A stretch of DNA of 64,000 bases from Saprospiraceae bacterium (lineage in GTDB: Bacteria > Bacteroidota > Bacteroidia > Chitinophagales > Saprospiraceae): contig JALHQW010000018.1 of assembly GCA_022841745.1 (NCBI GenBank), positions 6,870-70,869 on the forward strand, read 5' to 3'. The notes beneath the pieces were generated by a model. The model made no database searches. It worked only from the letters and a program-made list of their open reading frames with translations, and was not told the DNA's origin. A program made the translations under genes and the position numbers. This document shows, in pieces, positions 24,989-34,326 of this stretch (position 1 is its first letter; every line of letters begins with the position of its first letter).

Positions 24989-26833
24989 ATGCCAAACCGT
25001 CTTTTGACTCTCTTCCTTGCCTGCCTAACCGTTTTTTCTTGCAAAAACGAAGTTGTTCCGCTTCCTGAAACCTCTAAAGCCCAAAAGCCCGATCCACACT
25101 CTCTGGCCGACCCTTCAAGGGACAGGCTAAAACACCTTCACCTAAAGCTGAAAGTGGACTTCGATAAGAAAATATTGACCGGCTCAGCCAGTTGGTCAAT
25201 TGAGCGGAAGGAGCAATCGGAGGAAATCATATTTGATACCGACAACCTACTCATCGAGAAAGTGACGCTGGGCAAAGAAGAAACCCCAACCACCTTCACG
25301 CTCGAACCTCGTGATTCCATACTTGGCTCAGCCCTGCGCATCAAGGTTAACCCCAATACGGACTTCTTGACCATACATTATTCCACTTCACCTGACGCTG
25401 CTGCCCTAGGCTGGATGGACGCCAGCATGACAGCGGGCAAAAAACGGCCATTCCTGTTCACGCAGGGGCAAGCCATCCTATCCCGCACTTGGTTCCCCTG
25501 CATTGACAGCCCAAGCAACCGTTTCACCTATTCAGCGGAAATTGAAACACCCACTGATATGATGGCGGTGATGAGCGCTAAAAACCCACAGCAGCTTTCG
25601 CCGTCTGGTAAGTACCATTTTGCGATGGAGCATCCCGTGCCTGCCTATTTAGTGGCTTTGGCTGTAGGGGACATTGCTTTCCAACCAGTTGGCACTCGGA
25701 CAGGCATCTACGCCGAACCTGCCATGCTCAAAAAAGCGGTTTGGGAGTTTGCTGAAATGGAGAAAATGGTGGAGACCGCTGAAGCGCTTTATGGCCCCTA
25801 TGATTGGTGGCGGTATGACGTTTTGGTGCTCCCGACCGGTTTCCCTTTCGGTGGAATGGAAAATCCCATGCTCACCTTTGCTACGCCAACCGTCATCACA
25901 GGCGACCGCAGCTTGGTGTCGCTGGTGGCGCATGAGCTTGCACATTCTTGGTCGGGCAACCTCGTGACCAATGCCACCTGGGACGATTTTTGGATGAACG
26001 AGGGCTTTACGGTCTATTTCGAGCGGCGCATCATGGAGGCCCTTTATGGGGCAGAATACGTGGAGATGCTGGCTCAGTTGGAGTTTTGGGAGTTGGAAGA
26101 CGAGGTGAAGGTATTCGGGGAAAAGCATCCAGACACCCATTTGAAAGGCAATTTGAAAGGCCGTAACCCAGATGATGGCGTTGGTGACATCGCCTACCAA
26201 AAAGGGGCTTCGTTCCTCCTGATGCTGGAGCAGCTGACCGATCGGGCCAAATGGGATGAATTCCTTAAAAGCTGGTTCCAAGCCAACAAATTCACCTCAA
26301 AGACTACGGAAGATTTCCTCGACTACCTCAAGTCTGATTATTTAGCAAAACATGGTGTGACCACTAATGTGGACGAATGGGTCTATGGGCCTGGCATTCC
26401 TGCCAATTGTCCAAGACCCAATTCAACAAGGCTCGCCGTTGCCGAAAAAGCTGCTGCCAATATTGCCACTTCCGTTCCCGTCACGAAAGATTGGACACCG
26501 CACGAATGGGTTCATTTCGTCAGGAACCTGCCCATGGAAACCACCATTGAGGTACTAATAAAATTGGATGAGCAGTTCAATTTGACTAATTCAGGTAATG
26601 CTGAAATTCGCTGCGCCTGGTATGATACGGCGATAAGGAGAGGTTATGTCAAAGAGATTCTGCCGCAAATTGAGGAATTCTTGGTTGGTGTTGGCAGAAG
26701 GCGGTTTTTAATGCCGGTTTATACCGCCTTGAAAGAAACTGGGCATGTTGAAGATGCCCGAAGAATTTTCGTAAAGGCGAGGCCGGGCTACCATGCGGTC
26801 AGTTATGGCAGTATCGAGCAGCTTTTGAAATAG
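24989..26833 (+). CDS. M1 family aminopeptidase (leukotriene A4 hydrolase-like), lipoprotein
   Basis: Zinc aminopeptidase that trims N-terminal residues. The 614-residue protein has the substrate-binding GGMEN motif and the zinc site HELAHSW with the second Glu 18-19 residues on in WMNEGFTVYFERR. Its C-terminus has the helical LTA4H-like domain (about 490-614). The N-terminus MPNRLLTLFLACLTVFSC is a lipoprotein signal with Cys18, so it should be anchored outside the cytoplasm. It converges with the spermidine-synthase-like gene with one base between stop codons. Confidence 0.93.
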   Translation: MPNRLLTLFLACLTVFSCKNEVVPLPETSKAQKPDPHSLADPSRDRLKHLHLKLKVDFDKKILTGSASWSIERKEQSEEIIFDTDNLLIEKVTLGKEETPTTFTLEPRDSILGSALRIKVNPNTDFLTIHYSTSPDAAALGWMDASMTAGKKRPFLFTQGQAILSRTWFPCIDSPSNRFTYSAEIETPTDMMAVMSAKNPQQLSPSGKYHFAMEHPVPAYLVALAVGDIAFQPVGTRTGIYAEPAMLKKAVWEFAEMEKMVETAEALYGPYDWWRYDVLVLPTGFPFGGMENPMLTFATPTVITGDRSLVSLVAHELAHSWSGNLVTNATWDDFWMNEGFTVYFERRIMEALYGAEYVEMLAQLEFWELEDEVKVFGEKHPDTHLKGNLKGRNPDDGVGDIAYQKGASFLLMLEQLTDRAKWDEFLKSWFQANKFTSKTTEDFLDYLKSDYLAKHGVTTNVDEWVYGPGIPANCPRPNSTRLAVAEKAAANIATSVPVTKDWTPHEWVHFVRNLPMETTIEVLIKLDEQFNLTNSGNAEIRCAWYDTAIRRGYVKEILPQIEEFLVGVGRRRFLMPVYTALKETGHVEDARRIFVKARPGYHAVSYGSIEQLLK

Positions 26834-26834
26834 G

Positions 26835-27515
26835 TTATTCCCTAAAAACGGGCCTGTTGGCGAGTATCCAATTGCCTCCCACATCAAGGTATTCAGCTTT
26901 AGGAAAGACTTTTTTAAAATGATTTTCATAAAACAACTGTGTCGCTTCCAAGGCTGGTTCCGTATCAACCAATCGGTTGAAAAGGAGAGTGCCTTGATCG
27001 TTCAGTCGTTTTTGTACTTGTTCAAGGAAAAAGGTCTTGGAAAATTGCTCAGGCACAACATCATCCAAGAAAATATCAACGACCACCAGGTCGAATTGAG
27101 CTGCTGAAGTTGCCACATATTCAGCTGCATCGGCGTGCACCAATTCGAACTTGTTGGATAATGTAGGGATGGTATATTCATTGGCCCACTCCACAATCTT
27201 AGCATCCGCTTCAACCCCCGTACAGTTAAATTTGTGATGAAAAACACGTTCCAACATGTAGGGCACACTACCCATACCAAATCCAAGGACAAGGATGTTT
27301 TTGCAAGTTTTTTTTGAAAAATCCATCCGCTGGAATGCCTTCAGGAAGTTATCGTACAAATCGCCGTAGGAATAAACAGCATTGGTGGTGGTAAGATACA
27401 GGCGCCCCTTTCGTAGGGAAAGGTCAAGGACAGGGTTGAGCACAGTCGAAGCCTTATCCAATTGAATATCAACAAGATAGCTGAATATTTTCTTCAACTT
27501 TAGAAACTTGGTCAC
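26835..27515 (-). CDS. Spermidine synthase-like / class I methyltransferase-fold protein
   Basis: 226 residues with a Rossmann methyltransferase-like core: VLGFGMGSVPYML (motif I), GVEADAKIVEWANEY (acidic residue of motif II), VHADAAEYV and LVVVDIFLDDVVPEQF. This arrangement is that of polyamine aminopropyltransferase-like proteins; the N-terminal beta domain is short, so the polyamine role is uncertain. The GTG start overlaps the TGA of the GlmU-like gene (GTGA), which suggests translational coupling. Confidence 0.75.
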   Translation of the reverse strand: MTKFLKLKKIFSYLVDIQLDKASTVLNPVLDLSLRKGRLYLTTTNAVYSYGDLYDNFLKAFQRMDFSKKTCKNILVLGFGMGSVPYMLERVFHHKFNCTGVEADAKIVEWANEYTIPTLSNKFELVHADAAEYVATSAAQFDLVVVDIFLDDVVPEQFSKTFFLEQVQKRLNDQGTLLFNRLVDTEPALEATQLFYENHFKKVFPKAEYLDVGGNWILANRPVFRE

Positions 27516-28759
27516 GATTTCGACTCAAACAGTTTGAAGAATTTTCTTCCTGTTTCTTCTTTTTGTTCCCAAGGCCGGTACTTAGCGGTTTCCTCAAATA
27601 CACTCATCAAGAGCACCCGGTCCTCCGTAGAGAGATGGTGGCCATGAATGCTCATCATCCGTTCCACAGCTTCAAATGCTTTTTCAGGGATATAGGTGGT
27701 ACGGTCATCGGCCCCGCCCCATGAAAACGAAGGCATAAATTTGGGCAAAAACCCACTGCCGAAAATATTGCAACAAAGTCCGGTCACGGTGCCCGTGCTT
27801 AGCATGGAATTGATGCCGCACATGGTATAGTCGCCCATAAAAACGCCTATTTTCAATTGGTCAGTTTCCTCTATTTGGCCGCTCACATAGCTCCACAGCT
27901 TCACTTCGCTCCAGTTGTTCTTCAAATTTGAACAGTTGGTGTCCGCCCCGATATTGCACCATTCGCCAATGACCGAGTTGCCTAGATAGCCCTCGTGCCC
28001 CTTGTTAGAGTGGCCAAACATCACCACGTTTTTGACTTCCCCACCTACCACGCAATTGGGGCCAATGGCTGTTGGCCCGTAGATCTTGGCACCCATTTTC
28101 ACCACACTTTCTTCTCCGAGCATAAATGGGCCACGGATGAGCGCACCTTCCATTACCTCAGTATTTTTGCCTATATAAATCGGGCCCTTTGAGGCATTAA
28201 GCATCGCTCCTTCGACTTTAGCGCCTTCTTCCAGGAAGATTTGCCCATTGCCAATTATCGTATTGGTGGCACCAATGGGTTTGGATGATTTTCCAGTAGT
28301 CAGCAATTTAAAGTCGGAAATGATGGCCTTTTCATTTAGCAAAAAAATATCCCAGAGGCGGTTGAATTTATAGACAGGTGCATCCTTTATCTCAAAACTG
28401 TTGAGATCGTCAATATCATCGTACATGAGCCGGTTGAACTGATCCCGGTCGAGGACAGCCGCCACCAGCTCGCCATCCAACAGCATAGCTCCGCCGTTCT
28501 CCATTTGGCTTATCAACGAAACAAGTTCATGGGTAGGCAGCACTGAACCATTGATGAGGTAGTTGACTTCGGAAATAGTAATGTCATACCGCTCGGAAAG
28601 GTAGTCCTGTGTAATAAAGGAGGCGCTGCCATTCATCCATTTTTCCCAACGCTCCCGGTTAGTCATGCCTCCCATCATGATTTCACAAACCGGACGTGTA
28701 AAGGTGAAGGGGAGCAAGTGGTCCCTGGTTTCGTTGTCGAAGAGGATGAGATTTTTCAT
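27512..28759 (-). CDS. GlmU-like sugar-nucleotide protein (Bacteroidota type)
   Basis: 415 residues. The N-terminus NLILFDNETRDHLLPFTFTR, then PVCEIMMGG, is typical of the Bacteroidota GlmU-like family, with a diverged nucleotidyltransferase-like domain (1-170). A left-handed beta-helix of hexapeptide repeats follows (about 180-380; IGKNTEVMEGALIRG, IGPNCVVGGEV). The expected role is N-acetylglucosamine-1-phosphate uridylyl/acetyl transfer for cell-wall and LPS precursors. ATG 28759 is chosen over a further upstream start because it gives the family N-terminus. Confidence 0.85.
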   Translation of the reverse strand: MKNLILFDNETRDHLLPFTFTRPVCEIMMGGMTNRERWEKWMNGSASFITQDYLSERYDITISEVNYLINGSVLPTHELVSLISQMENGGAMLLDGELVAAVLDRDQFNRLMYDDIDDLNSFEIKDAPVYKFNRLWDIFLLNEKAIISDFKLLTTGKSSKPIGATNTIIGNGQIFLEEGAKVEGAMLNASKGPIYIGKNTEVMEGALIRGPFMLGEESVVKMGAKIYGPTAIGPNCVVGGEVKNVVMFGHSNKGHEGYLGNSVIGEWCNIGADTNCSNLKNNWSEVKLWSYVSGQIEETDQLKIGVFMGDYTMCGINSMLSTGTVTGLCCNIFGSGFLPKFMPSFSWGGADDRTTYIPEKAFEAVERMMSIHGHHLSTEDRVLLMSVFEETAKYRPWEQKEETGRKFFKLFESKS

Positions 28760-28820
28760 CAAAAAAGCTTGCGTCGGTAAGCGGTAAAGAGTGAAAGGCT
28801 GAACGAGCGGCAATTTTACA

Positions 28821-28854
28821 AAAAAAGCCTCAACTGGATAGTCGAGGCTTTTTT
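28821..28854 (-). terminator. Terminator after L31B
   Basis: AAAAAAGCCTC and GAGGCTTTTTT form a strong symmetric hairpin 35 bases after the L31B stop codon, working on the minus strand toward the GlmU-like gene. Confidence 0.8.
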
Positions 28855-28888
28855 ATCTTTTGAATTTTCAATGCTTTTCAGCCCGAAA

Positions 28889-29146
28889 TCAAGATTTGCT
28901 GAACTTTGAGAAACGCTTATTGAACTTGTCAATACGGCCCGCAGTGTCAACGAACTTCATCTTGCCAGTGAAGAACGGGTGCGATTCAGCAGAAATTTCC
29001 AGCTTCACAAGCGGGTATTCGCTGCCATCTTCCCAGGTAATGGTGTCCTTCGTTTGTGCACAAGAGTAGCTCATCCAAGCCTTGTCACAGGAGAAATCCT
29101 TGAAAATGACCTTGCGGTAATTCTTTGGATGGATATCATTTTTCAT
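28889..29146 (-). CDS. rpmE2: 50S ribosomal protein L31 type B
   Basis: 85 residues starting [20 protein letters not shown] with the family core [20 protein letters not shown] (here AESHPFF). Type B lacks the CxxC zinc ribbon of type A. The ATG at 29146 is used since MKxDIHP is the usual start; a second ATG 15 bases upstream is possible. An ideal promoter precedes it and a strong terminator follows, so it is a single-gene transcript. Confidence 0.95.
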   Translation of the reverse strand: MKNDIHPKNYRKVIFKDFSCDKAWMSYSCAQTKDTITWEDGSEYPLVKLEISAESHPFFTGKMKFVDTAGRIDKFNKRFSKFSKS

Positions 29147-29177
29147 GTCAGAAATTTTCAATTTTAAATTTAGCGGG

Positions 29178-29208
29178 CAAAGATAGTCTTTTTTACCTTT
29201 CTGCCAAA
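29178..29208 (-). promoter_or_regulatory. Promoter of rpmE2
   Basis: On the minus strand TTTG (29205-29208), 19 bases and TATCTTTG (29178-29185): a full match to the Bacteroidota promoter, giving a leader of about 25 bases. Confidence 0.7.
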
Positions 29209-29349
29209 CTGATGACGAATTGATTTTAAAAAAATATCCTGTTCATTCTTAGGGCAATGATTGGATGTCCCAAAACGGCCATTCCTTTTAATAGCGTCTT
29301 CAACAACTTCACAGGCAAAGCTATGACTTCTAATGCCTTATCACACATT

Positions 29350-30443
29350 AGTATATCCAGGTTGGTTTCTTGGTGGCTCATGCAAACAAAAAACCAAGGC
29401 CCAAACCACCGACGATGGCAAGAAAAAATGGTTCTGCGTTGATGGAAAAATAGAATCTGTCATGCATAAAGCAAAACCATACTTAGATGATTCGCTACGA
29501 TAAACCAATTTTACTTCACTGATAGAGGCATCCCCGCGCCAAGTTTCACAGGCCAAGACTCGATGGCAACCCATCCTTGCGGTTTCATTGGACAGTGCCA
29601 GACCAATTTTTTGTTCAAGAGAAATGGTCCCGGCAATAATGAAGGAGTGCAAGGCGATGTAACGACTGGCTTCGATGCCTACACGGTGGGAAATTGGTCA
29701 GATTTTGACTTAGATGGCGATCTTGATTTGTTCGTATGCATTGGAGAGGTCGAACAGCCTTCCCCTAACAATATATACATTAACAAATTATTTGATTCAG
29801 GCGATGCAACTTTGGAGAAGTCAGATTGTCATATGGTCTATACCGACCAAAGGGACGGCCAAAACTGGAACTGGATTGACTTTGACAAAGACGGTGACTC
29901 CTATGGATTTGTGGCCAACTATACCAAATCCAACGATTTCCTCCGCAATGTTGGCGGTTCTTTCCATAAATTGATACAGAATGATTTCGGAACCGACCTA
30001 ACCAATCTTTTGAATGGCAATTGGCTCACAAATGTTTGGGGCGATTTCAACAATGAGGCCTTCATAGACGTATATCTTGGCAATGACGGTCCCATTGACT
30101 ATTTTTACACCAATGATGGAGATGGCACCTTCACAAAACAGACGAAGCCATTTGTAGGGTGACTTCAAACCTGATTGAGCGTCCAATCGAAAATTGGGTC
30201 ACGGTTTATCCCAACCCAACTCCTGATGGAAATTTTGGCATTGTTTTTTCAAAAAAAATTGAACAAACTGTTTCTGTAAGTGTCTATATTTCGATAGGTA
30301 AATTGATATTTCACCGGGGTTTTTCAGAAATACCTGACAATCAAATACTTGTAGACACAAGCGAAAAAAATTGCAAAATTTTTTTCATAAAAATTGCAAC
30401 AAATGGTTGGGGTTTTGCAAAAACCCTTACCTTAGCACGATAA
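29350..30443 (+). pseudogene. Decayed FG-GAP/VCBS-repeat protein with T9SS sorting domain
   Basis: The longest open piece (29563-30162) has FG-GAP-like blades: WSDFDLDGDLDLFVCI, WIDFDKDGDSYGFVANY and a degenerate WGDFNNEAFIDVYLGND. It is continuous upstream with FYFTDRGIPAPSFTGQDS (from about 29500), which itself is out of frame with an earlier segment, DDGKKKWFCVDGKIESV (about 29398). At 30160 the frame stops, and an overlapping frame from 30159 codes for a complete T9SS type-A sorting domain (VYPNPTPDGNFGIVF to 30443). Signal peptide and most of the propeller are missing. At least two frame breaks and an internal deletion make it a pseudogene. Confidence 0.75.
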
Positions 30444-30466
30444 AAATTAGAGAGAGCGTGTTTTCG

Positions 30467-30506
30467 CCGGGCTTGCTAGCATTTTTGCGCAAGCCCGGTT
30501 TTTTTT
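30467..30506 (+). terminator. Rho-independent terminator
   Basis: CCGGGCTTG (30467-30475) and CAAGCCCGG (30490-30498) with eight T after it. It lies 24 bases after the end of the T9SS remnant, as if the intact gene had kept its own terminator. Confidence 0.85.
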
Positions 30507-30532
30507 GCCCTTTTTTGTTTTAAGAAATGCGC

Positions 30533-30540
30533 TACATTTG
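30533..30540 (+). promoter_or_regulatory. Possible promoter -7 element for gcvH
   Basis: TACATTTG matches TAnnTTTG, but the ATG at 30715 is 175 bases away and no TTTG stands at the usual distance. The leader between holds nothing else I recognise. Confidence 0.35.
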
Positions 30541-30714
30541 AGCGGTTCAATAAGTGAACAACAATTGCGGTTTCTTCGTCTATCTTTTTCCCCTTTTTAT
30601 TGTTGATTTGGTGAAACAGGAGCAAACTGCGCAGCGGGTCTGCGCAAAATGGAACGCAGTACTTGTTCAAGGCCATGTTTATTAAGAGAATCTTAACAAA
30701 AATTCAAAGCGAAA

Positions 30715-31107
30715 ATGAACGTACCATCTGACTTGAAGTACACTAAAGACCACGAATGGATCCGAGTTGAAGCCGGAAATGTGGCAACGGTTGGCATTAC
30801 TGACTTCGCACAAGGAGAACTAGGCGAAGTTGTCTATGTAGAAGTTGAAACAGTAGGCGATTTGTTGAACAAAGAGGATATTTTTGGTACTGTTGAAGCA
30901 GTAAAAACAACCTCTGATCTTTTTATGCCGGTTTCAGGCAAGGTCATAGATTTCAATAATGCCATTGCAGAGACTGGCGGCGATGACCCAACTTTGGTCA
31001 ACTCTGACCCATATGGCGCTGGTTGGATCATCAAAGTAGAATTGAGCGACCCAACGGAACTTGATGATTTATTGGATGCAGCAGCTTATTCTGCGTTAAT
31101 TGGATAA
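30715..31107 (+). CDS. gcvH: Glycine cleavage system H protein
   Basis: The H protein carries the lipoyl arm that shuttles the aminomethyl group between P, T and L proteins in glycine breakdown. 130 residues, usual size. The lipoylated lysine is in [12 protein letters not shown]; the N-terminus [17 protein letters not shown] is typical. gcvT, gcvP and the L protein are not in the window. A VanZ-like gene follows after 71 bases. Confidence 0.96.
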   Translation: MNVPSDLKYTKDHEWIRVEAGNVATVGITDFAQGELGEVVYVEVETVGDLLNKEDIFGTVEAVKTTSDLFMPVSGKVIDFNNAIAETGGDDPTLVNSDPYGAGWIIKVELSDPTELDDLLDAAAYSALIG

Positions 31108-31178
31108 TTTTTGAAAAAAACGTTGGCACATACACCAATTTTTTCAAGGTTTGCATCTTGAAAGTATAGTTGTTTGAA

Positions 31179-31529
31179 ATGAAGCCTTTTTTACCCGCAA
31201 TCATTTGGGCAGCAATCATCTTTGGAATGTCAATCGGGCCGAGTATCCAACTCCCTAAGACGGCCATTTCACCAGACAAAATTGGCCATTTGATTGCATA
31301 CGGCATACTTACATTGCTAATAATCAAGGCTTTAGAAAAAAAGGAAAAATTATCGTCAAAAACTGGTAACCTAACTGTTCTGGCGGTATCAATTTATGGA
31401 ATTGCACTTGAAATAGTTCAATGGGCATTTTTCCCAAACCGCTATTTTGAGGTTTGGGACATGGTGGCCAACTTTTTGGGTTCAGTTCTATGCTATTTAG
31501 CATTCAAATTTTTTTTCACTAAAACATAA
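31179..31529 (+). CDS. VanZ-like membrane protein
   Basis: 116 residues, four hydrophobic segments. Features of the VanZ-like family: SPDKIGHLIAYGILTLL in helix 2 and the conserved E-x-x-Q in YGIALEIVQ, with FPNRYFEVWDMVANFLGSVL in the last helices. Family function is loosely linked to envelope and glycopeptide resistance; no specific role is claimed. ATG 31179 is preferred to a TTG nine bases upstream. The tonB paralog starts 5 bases after the stop, so the two are probably one transcript. Confidence 0.8.
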   Translation: MKPFLPAIIWAAIIFGMSIGPSIQLPKTAISPDKIGHLIAYGILTLLIIKALEKKEKLSSKTGNLTVLAVSIYGIALEIVQWAFFPNRYFEVWDMVANFLGSVLCYLAFKFFFTKT

Positions 31530-31534
31530 CCAAC

Positions 31535-32431
31535 ATGGATTTCGAAGTTAGTGGTCAAGTAGCCCTGTTCGTTTCCTTGGCAATTGTGGTGCTCACTGTT
31601 GCATTGGTGTTTATTGTTAAAGCAGTTTACAATAAACGGTCCGATAGTAACCTCACCGCAAAGCACGCTGGAACGACTTTTAGCTCACCGCTTGAAGGCC
31701 GGAACAAGTACCCAGAAGTTGACACATGGAGCTTGGGCGGCACCTTTCAGAATTATGGCATCCTTGCCTCCATCGTTCTGATGATTCTAGCGTTTGGCTG
31801 GACAAAGTACGAGAATGTCATTGACGTGTCTGGTCTTCTTGGCACGCTTGACGAGGAAATTGAGATGGAAACGCCTCGGACAGCCGAGCCGCCACCTCCG
31901 CCACCTCCGCCTCCACCGCCCGTAATTCAGGAGGTACCGGATGATATTTCGGTGGAAACTGTGATTCAGCAAGACCAGTCCATTGAAGAAGAAACACAGG
32001 TTGTGGCACCACCAGTAATCGAGAAGGCCGCACCACCTCCACCTCCTCCACCTCCACCTCCAAAAGAGGACGAAGAGGAAATCTTTAAAGTGGTTGAAGA
32101 CAAACCAGCTTTTCCCGGCTGCGAAAACGTCTCTGATAAAGCTGAAAAGCAAAAATGTGCTGAGACTAAAATGCTTCAGTTCATTTACAGCAATATCAAG
32201 TACCCGCCAATTGCAAGGGAAAACGGGGTGGAAGGCACTGTTTACGTGAAGTTCGTCGTCGAAAAAGACGGTAAAATCACGGCTCCTGAAATTGTGCGTG
32301 ACATCGGTGCAGGTTGTGGCGAAGAAGCACTCCGAGTGGTGCAGATGATGCCACCTTGGGAACCCGGCAAGCAGCGTGGCCGCCCAGTGCGTGTTCAATT
32401 CAACCTGCCAGTGAAATATAAACTGGAGTAA
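31535..32431 (+). CDS. TonB family energy transducer (paralog 2)
   Basis: 298 residues, collinear with the 18097-19008 product along its whole length: a membrane segment at 11-30, a second at 70-90, the sequence DEEIEMETPRTAEP, a run of 11 prolines, a second run, FPGCENVSDKAEKQKCAETK and a TonB C-terminal domain ending PVRVQFNLPVKYKLE. It would energise outer-membrane receptors such as the BtuB-like and SusC proteins in this window. Its upstream neighbour is the VanZ-like gene; a strong terminator follows. Confidence 0.87.
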   Translation: MDFEVSGQVALFVSLAIVVLTVALVFIVKAVYNKRSDSNLTAKHAGTTFSSPLEGRNKYPEVDTWSLGGTFQNYGILASIVLMILAFGWTKYENVIDVSGLLGTLDEEIEMETPRTAEPPPPPPPPPPPVIQEVPDDISVETVIQQDQSIEEETQVVAPPVIEKAAPPPPPPPPPPKEDEEEIFKVVEDKPAFPGCENVSDKAEKQKCAETKMLQFIYSNIKYPPIARENGVEGTVYVKFVVEKDGKITAPEIVRDIGAGCGEEALRVVQMMPPWEPGKQRGRPVRVQFNLPVKYKLE

Positions 32432-32448
32432 TACCATTTCTCATCCAT

Positions 32449-32484
32449 AAAAAGGGCGATTGGCTTAGGCTAATCGCCCTTTTT
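32449..32484 (+). terminator. Rho-independent terminator between tonB and the FtsX-like gene
   Basis: AAAAAGGGCGATT and AATCGCCCTTTTT make a nearly perfect 12-13 bp stem. The next ATG (32495) is only 10 bases beyond the T-run. Confidence 0.88.
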
Positions 32485-32494
32485 CCGTTTCAAA

Positions 32495-33688
32495 ATGACC
32501 AGTTCTACGAAAAAAATCCTGGACAAAATCCTGTGGAAAGGCAAAAGCAAATGGCTGCTTTTAGGTGCAGCCATTGGTGCTTTTATAGGCCTACTGCTCT
32601 TGCTGTCAACGTTGCAGTTCTATTTTGATGTACATAAATTACTGAATGGCGATGCCAACCCCGACGACCAATACGTACAGATAAACAAGAAGATAAACCT
32701 GTTCAATACCCTTGGTGTAAAGTCAAGTTTTTCTGAATCAGATATTGAAGAATTACAGACAAAGCCCTTTATCCAATCCGTTGGAAAATTTACCGCCAAT
32801 GATTTCAGGGCCGGGGCTTCCAGCGATATGTTAGGCTTTTACACCGAACTGTTTTTTGAGTCTGTGCCGAATGAGTTTTTGGATGTTAATGAACCTGATT
32901 TTCGATGGTCAGAAGGCCAGAACTTCGTACCTGTGCTAATTTCCAAAGACTACCTGGCCCTTTACAATTTCGGTTTTGCGCCCAGTCAAGGCTTGCCTCA
33001 AGTGACTCCATCAACGGTTGGTAAACTGAACATGGAAATCACGATTTCTGGCTACGATAAAAAGCAATCCTTTAGTGGCCGAATCGTCGGTTTTAGCGAG
33101 CGCATCAATTCCATACTTGTTCCGCCCGATTTCATGGTTTGGGCCAATGCCAATTTCGGTAGTGAAACAGGGTTGCCCTCTCGCCTGATATTGAAAGTGG
33201 ACAACCCGCTTTCCAAGGATTTCCAAGCTTTTTTAAAAGAGAAAAACTACGAAGTAAGCACCGGAAGGCTTATAGGGAGCCAATTTGGTGTGCTATTGAA
33301 AGTGGTTTTAAGTGCCCTTTGGGCAATGGGCTTTTTGATACTTGCCCTATCCATGCTTGTTTTCATGCTAAATTTTCAATTGCTCGTTGCGCAGAGCCGA
33401 GCCGAAATCAGGCTTTTATTGGAAACAGGGCATTCTCCAAAACAAATCAGTGGCCTGTTGGCGAAACGCTTCACTATGCTTTTCATTGGCGTACTCGTAA
33501 TGGTTTTCATGGCATTGATTGGCATGAGAATATGGCAGGTAGGCTATTTTGAAAACCAGGGTTTTGAATTGGAAAGCAGCCTTGCCCCTAACCCTAAAGT
33601 CTTGGGAGTAGGAATGGTATTCTGCCTGGGCTTGCTTTGGCTCAATATCTTCAATATAAAAAGGGCAGTAAGGTTGCTTGCGAAATAA
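32495..33688 (+). CDS. FtsX-like permease family protein
   Basis: 397 residues with one N-terminal membrane segment (about 20-45), a periplasmic region (about 50-265) and three C-terminal segments (about 270-300, 325-350, 365-385). This is the layout of FtsX/MacB-type ABC permeases, with the conserved RAEIRLLLETGHSPKQIS loop between helices. No ATPase gene is adjacent, so the partner is unknown. Its start lies directly behind a strong terminator with no room for a separate promoter. It converges with cutC. Confidence 0.75.
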   Translation: MTSSTKKILDKILWKGKSKWLLLGAAIGAFIGLLLLLSTLQFYFDVHKLLNGDANPDDQYVQINKKINLFNTLGVKSSFSESDIEELQTKPFIQSVGKFTANDFRAGASSDMLGFYTELFFESVPNEFLDVNEPDFRWSEGQNFVPVLISKDYLALYNFGFAPSQGLPQVTPSTVGKLNMEITISGYDKKQSFSGRIVGFSERINSILVPPDFMVWANANFGSETGLPSRLILKVDNPLSKDFQAFLKEKNYEVSTGRLIGSQFGVLLKVVLSALWAMGFLILALSMLVFMLNFQLLVAQSRAEIRLLLETGHSPKQISGLLAKRFTMLFIGVLVMVFMALIGMRIWQVGYFENQGFELESSLAPNPKVLGVGMVFCLGLLWLNIFNIKRAVRLLAK

Positions 33689-33693
33689 CACCT

Positions 33694-34323
33694 TCAATAC
33701 ACAATCCTTTTCCCATGATACTCCTCCGCCCTGACCACTGCATGAACTTGCCTTAAATTTTCCTTGGTCACTTTTCCTGCCGCCATGACAATGATTTTGC
33801 CTTCGACAGCAACCTTCATTCTTCTCAAAATTGCAGCTCCTTCCAATGCAGTCGCCCGACCACCAGAAGTCAAAACCCGCTGAATGCCAGCGATTTGCGC
33901 TAAAGCAGTGACGGAAGCAACAGGGTCTGGCGTATCATCTATTGCCTTGTGGAACGTGACCAAAAGCGGTTTGGCCAAGTCCACCAACTCACGAGTGGCT
34001 TCCAAATCCACTTCGTTTTTTCCATCTAAAATACCGAAAACGACGCCCGCCACACCAACTGTTTTAAAGTATTCAATCGTGGCTTTCATCTGCGTTAACT
34101 CCGTTTCATCGTAAATAAAATTGCCACCCCTTGGGCGCACCATCGCCATGATTGGAATGCGAAGCGAGCTGAGGCAAGCCTCGGTCAGCTCATTGGATGG
34201 CGTAATGCCTCCTAAGCTTAAATCCCCACACAATTCGATGCGGTCAGCGCCACTTTGCTCCGCAAGAACGGCATCTTCCAATGTCTCTACGCAAGCTTCC
34301 AAAATCAGTTTTCCTGAATTCAT
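33694..34323 (-). CDS. cutC: CutC family protein
   Basis: 209-residue TIM-barrel protein with the family hallmark LEACVETLEDAVLAEQSGAD, RIELCGDLSLGGITPS, MVRPRGGNFIYD and TSGGRATALEGA. CutC was named for copper homeostasis but its biochemical role is unsettled. It starts 3 bases after the nth stop codon and is the last gene of the riboswitch-headed unit. Confidence 0.92.
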   Translation of the reverse strand: MNSGKLILEACVETLEDAVLAEQSGADRIELCGDLSLGGITPSNELTEACLSSLRIPIMAMVRPRGGNFIYDETELTQMKATIEYFKTVGVAGVVFGILDGKNEVDLEATRELVDLAKPLLVTFHKAIDDTPDPVASVTALAQIAGIQRVLTSGGRATALEGAAILRRMKVAVEGKIIVMAAGKVTKENLRQVHAVVRAEEYHGKRIVY

Positions 34324-34326
34324 ATT

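Noticed and set aside
30476-30676. Minus-strand 66-codon frame before gcvH
   Set aside because: Overlaps the terminator, low-complexity basic peptide, no promoter.
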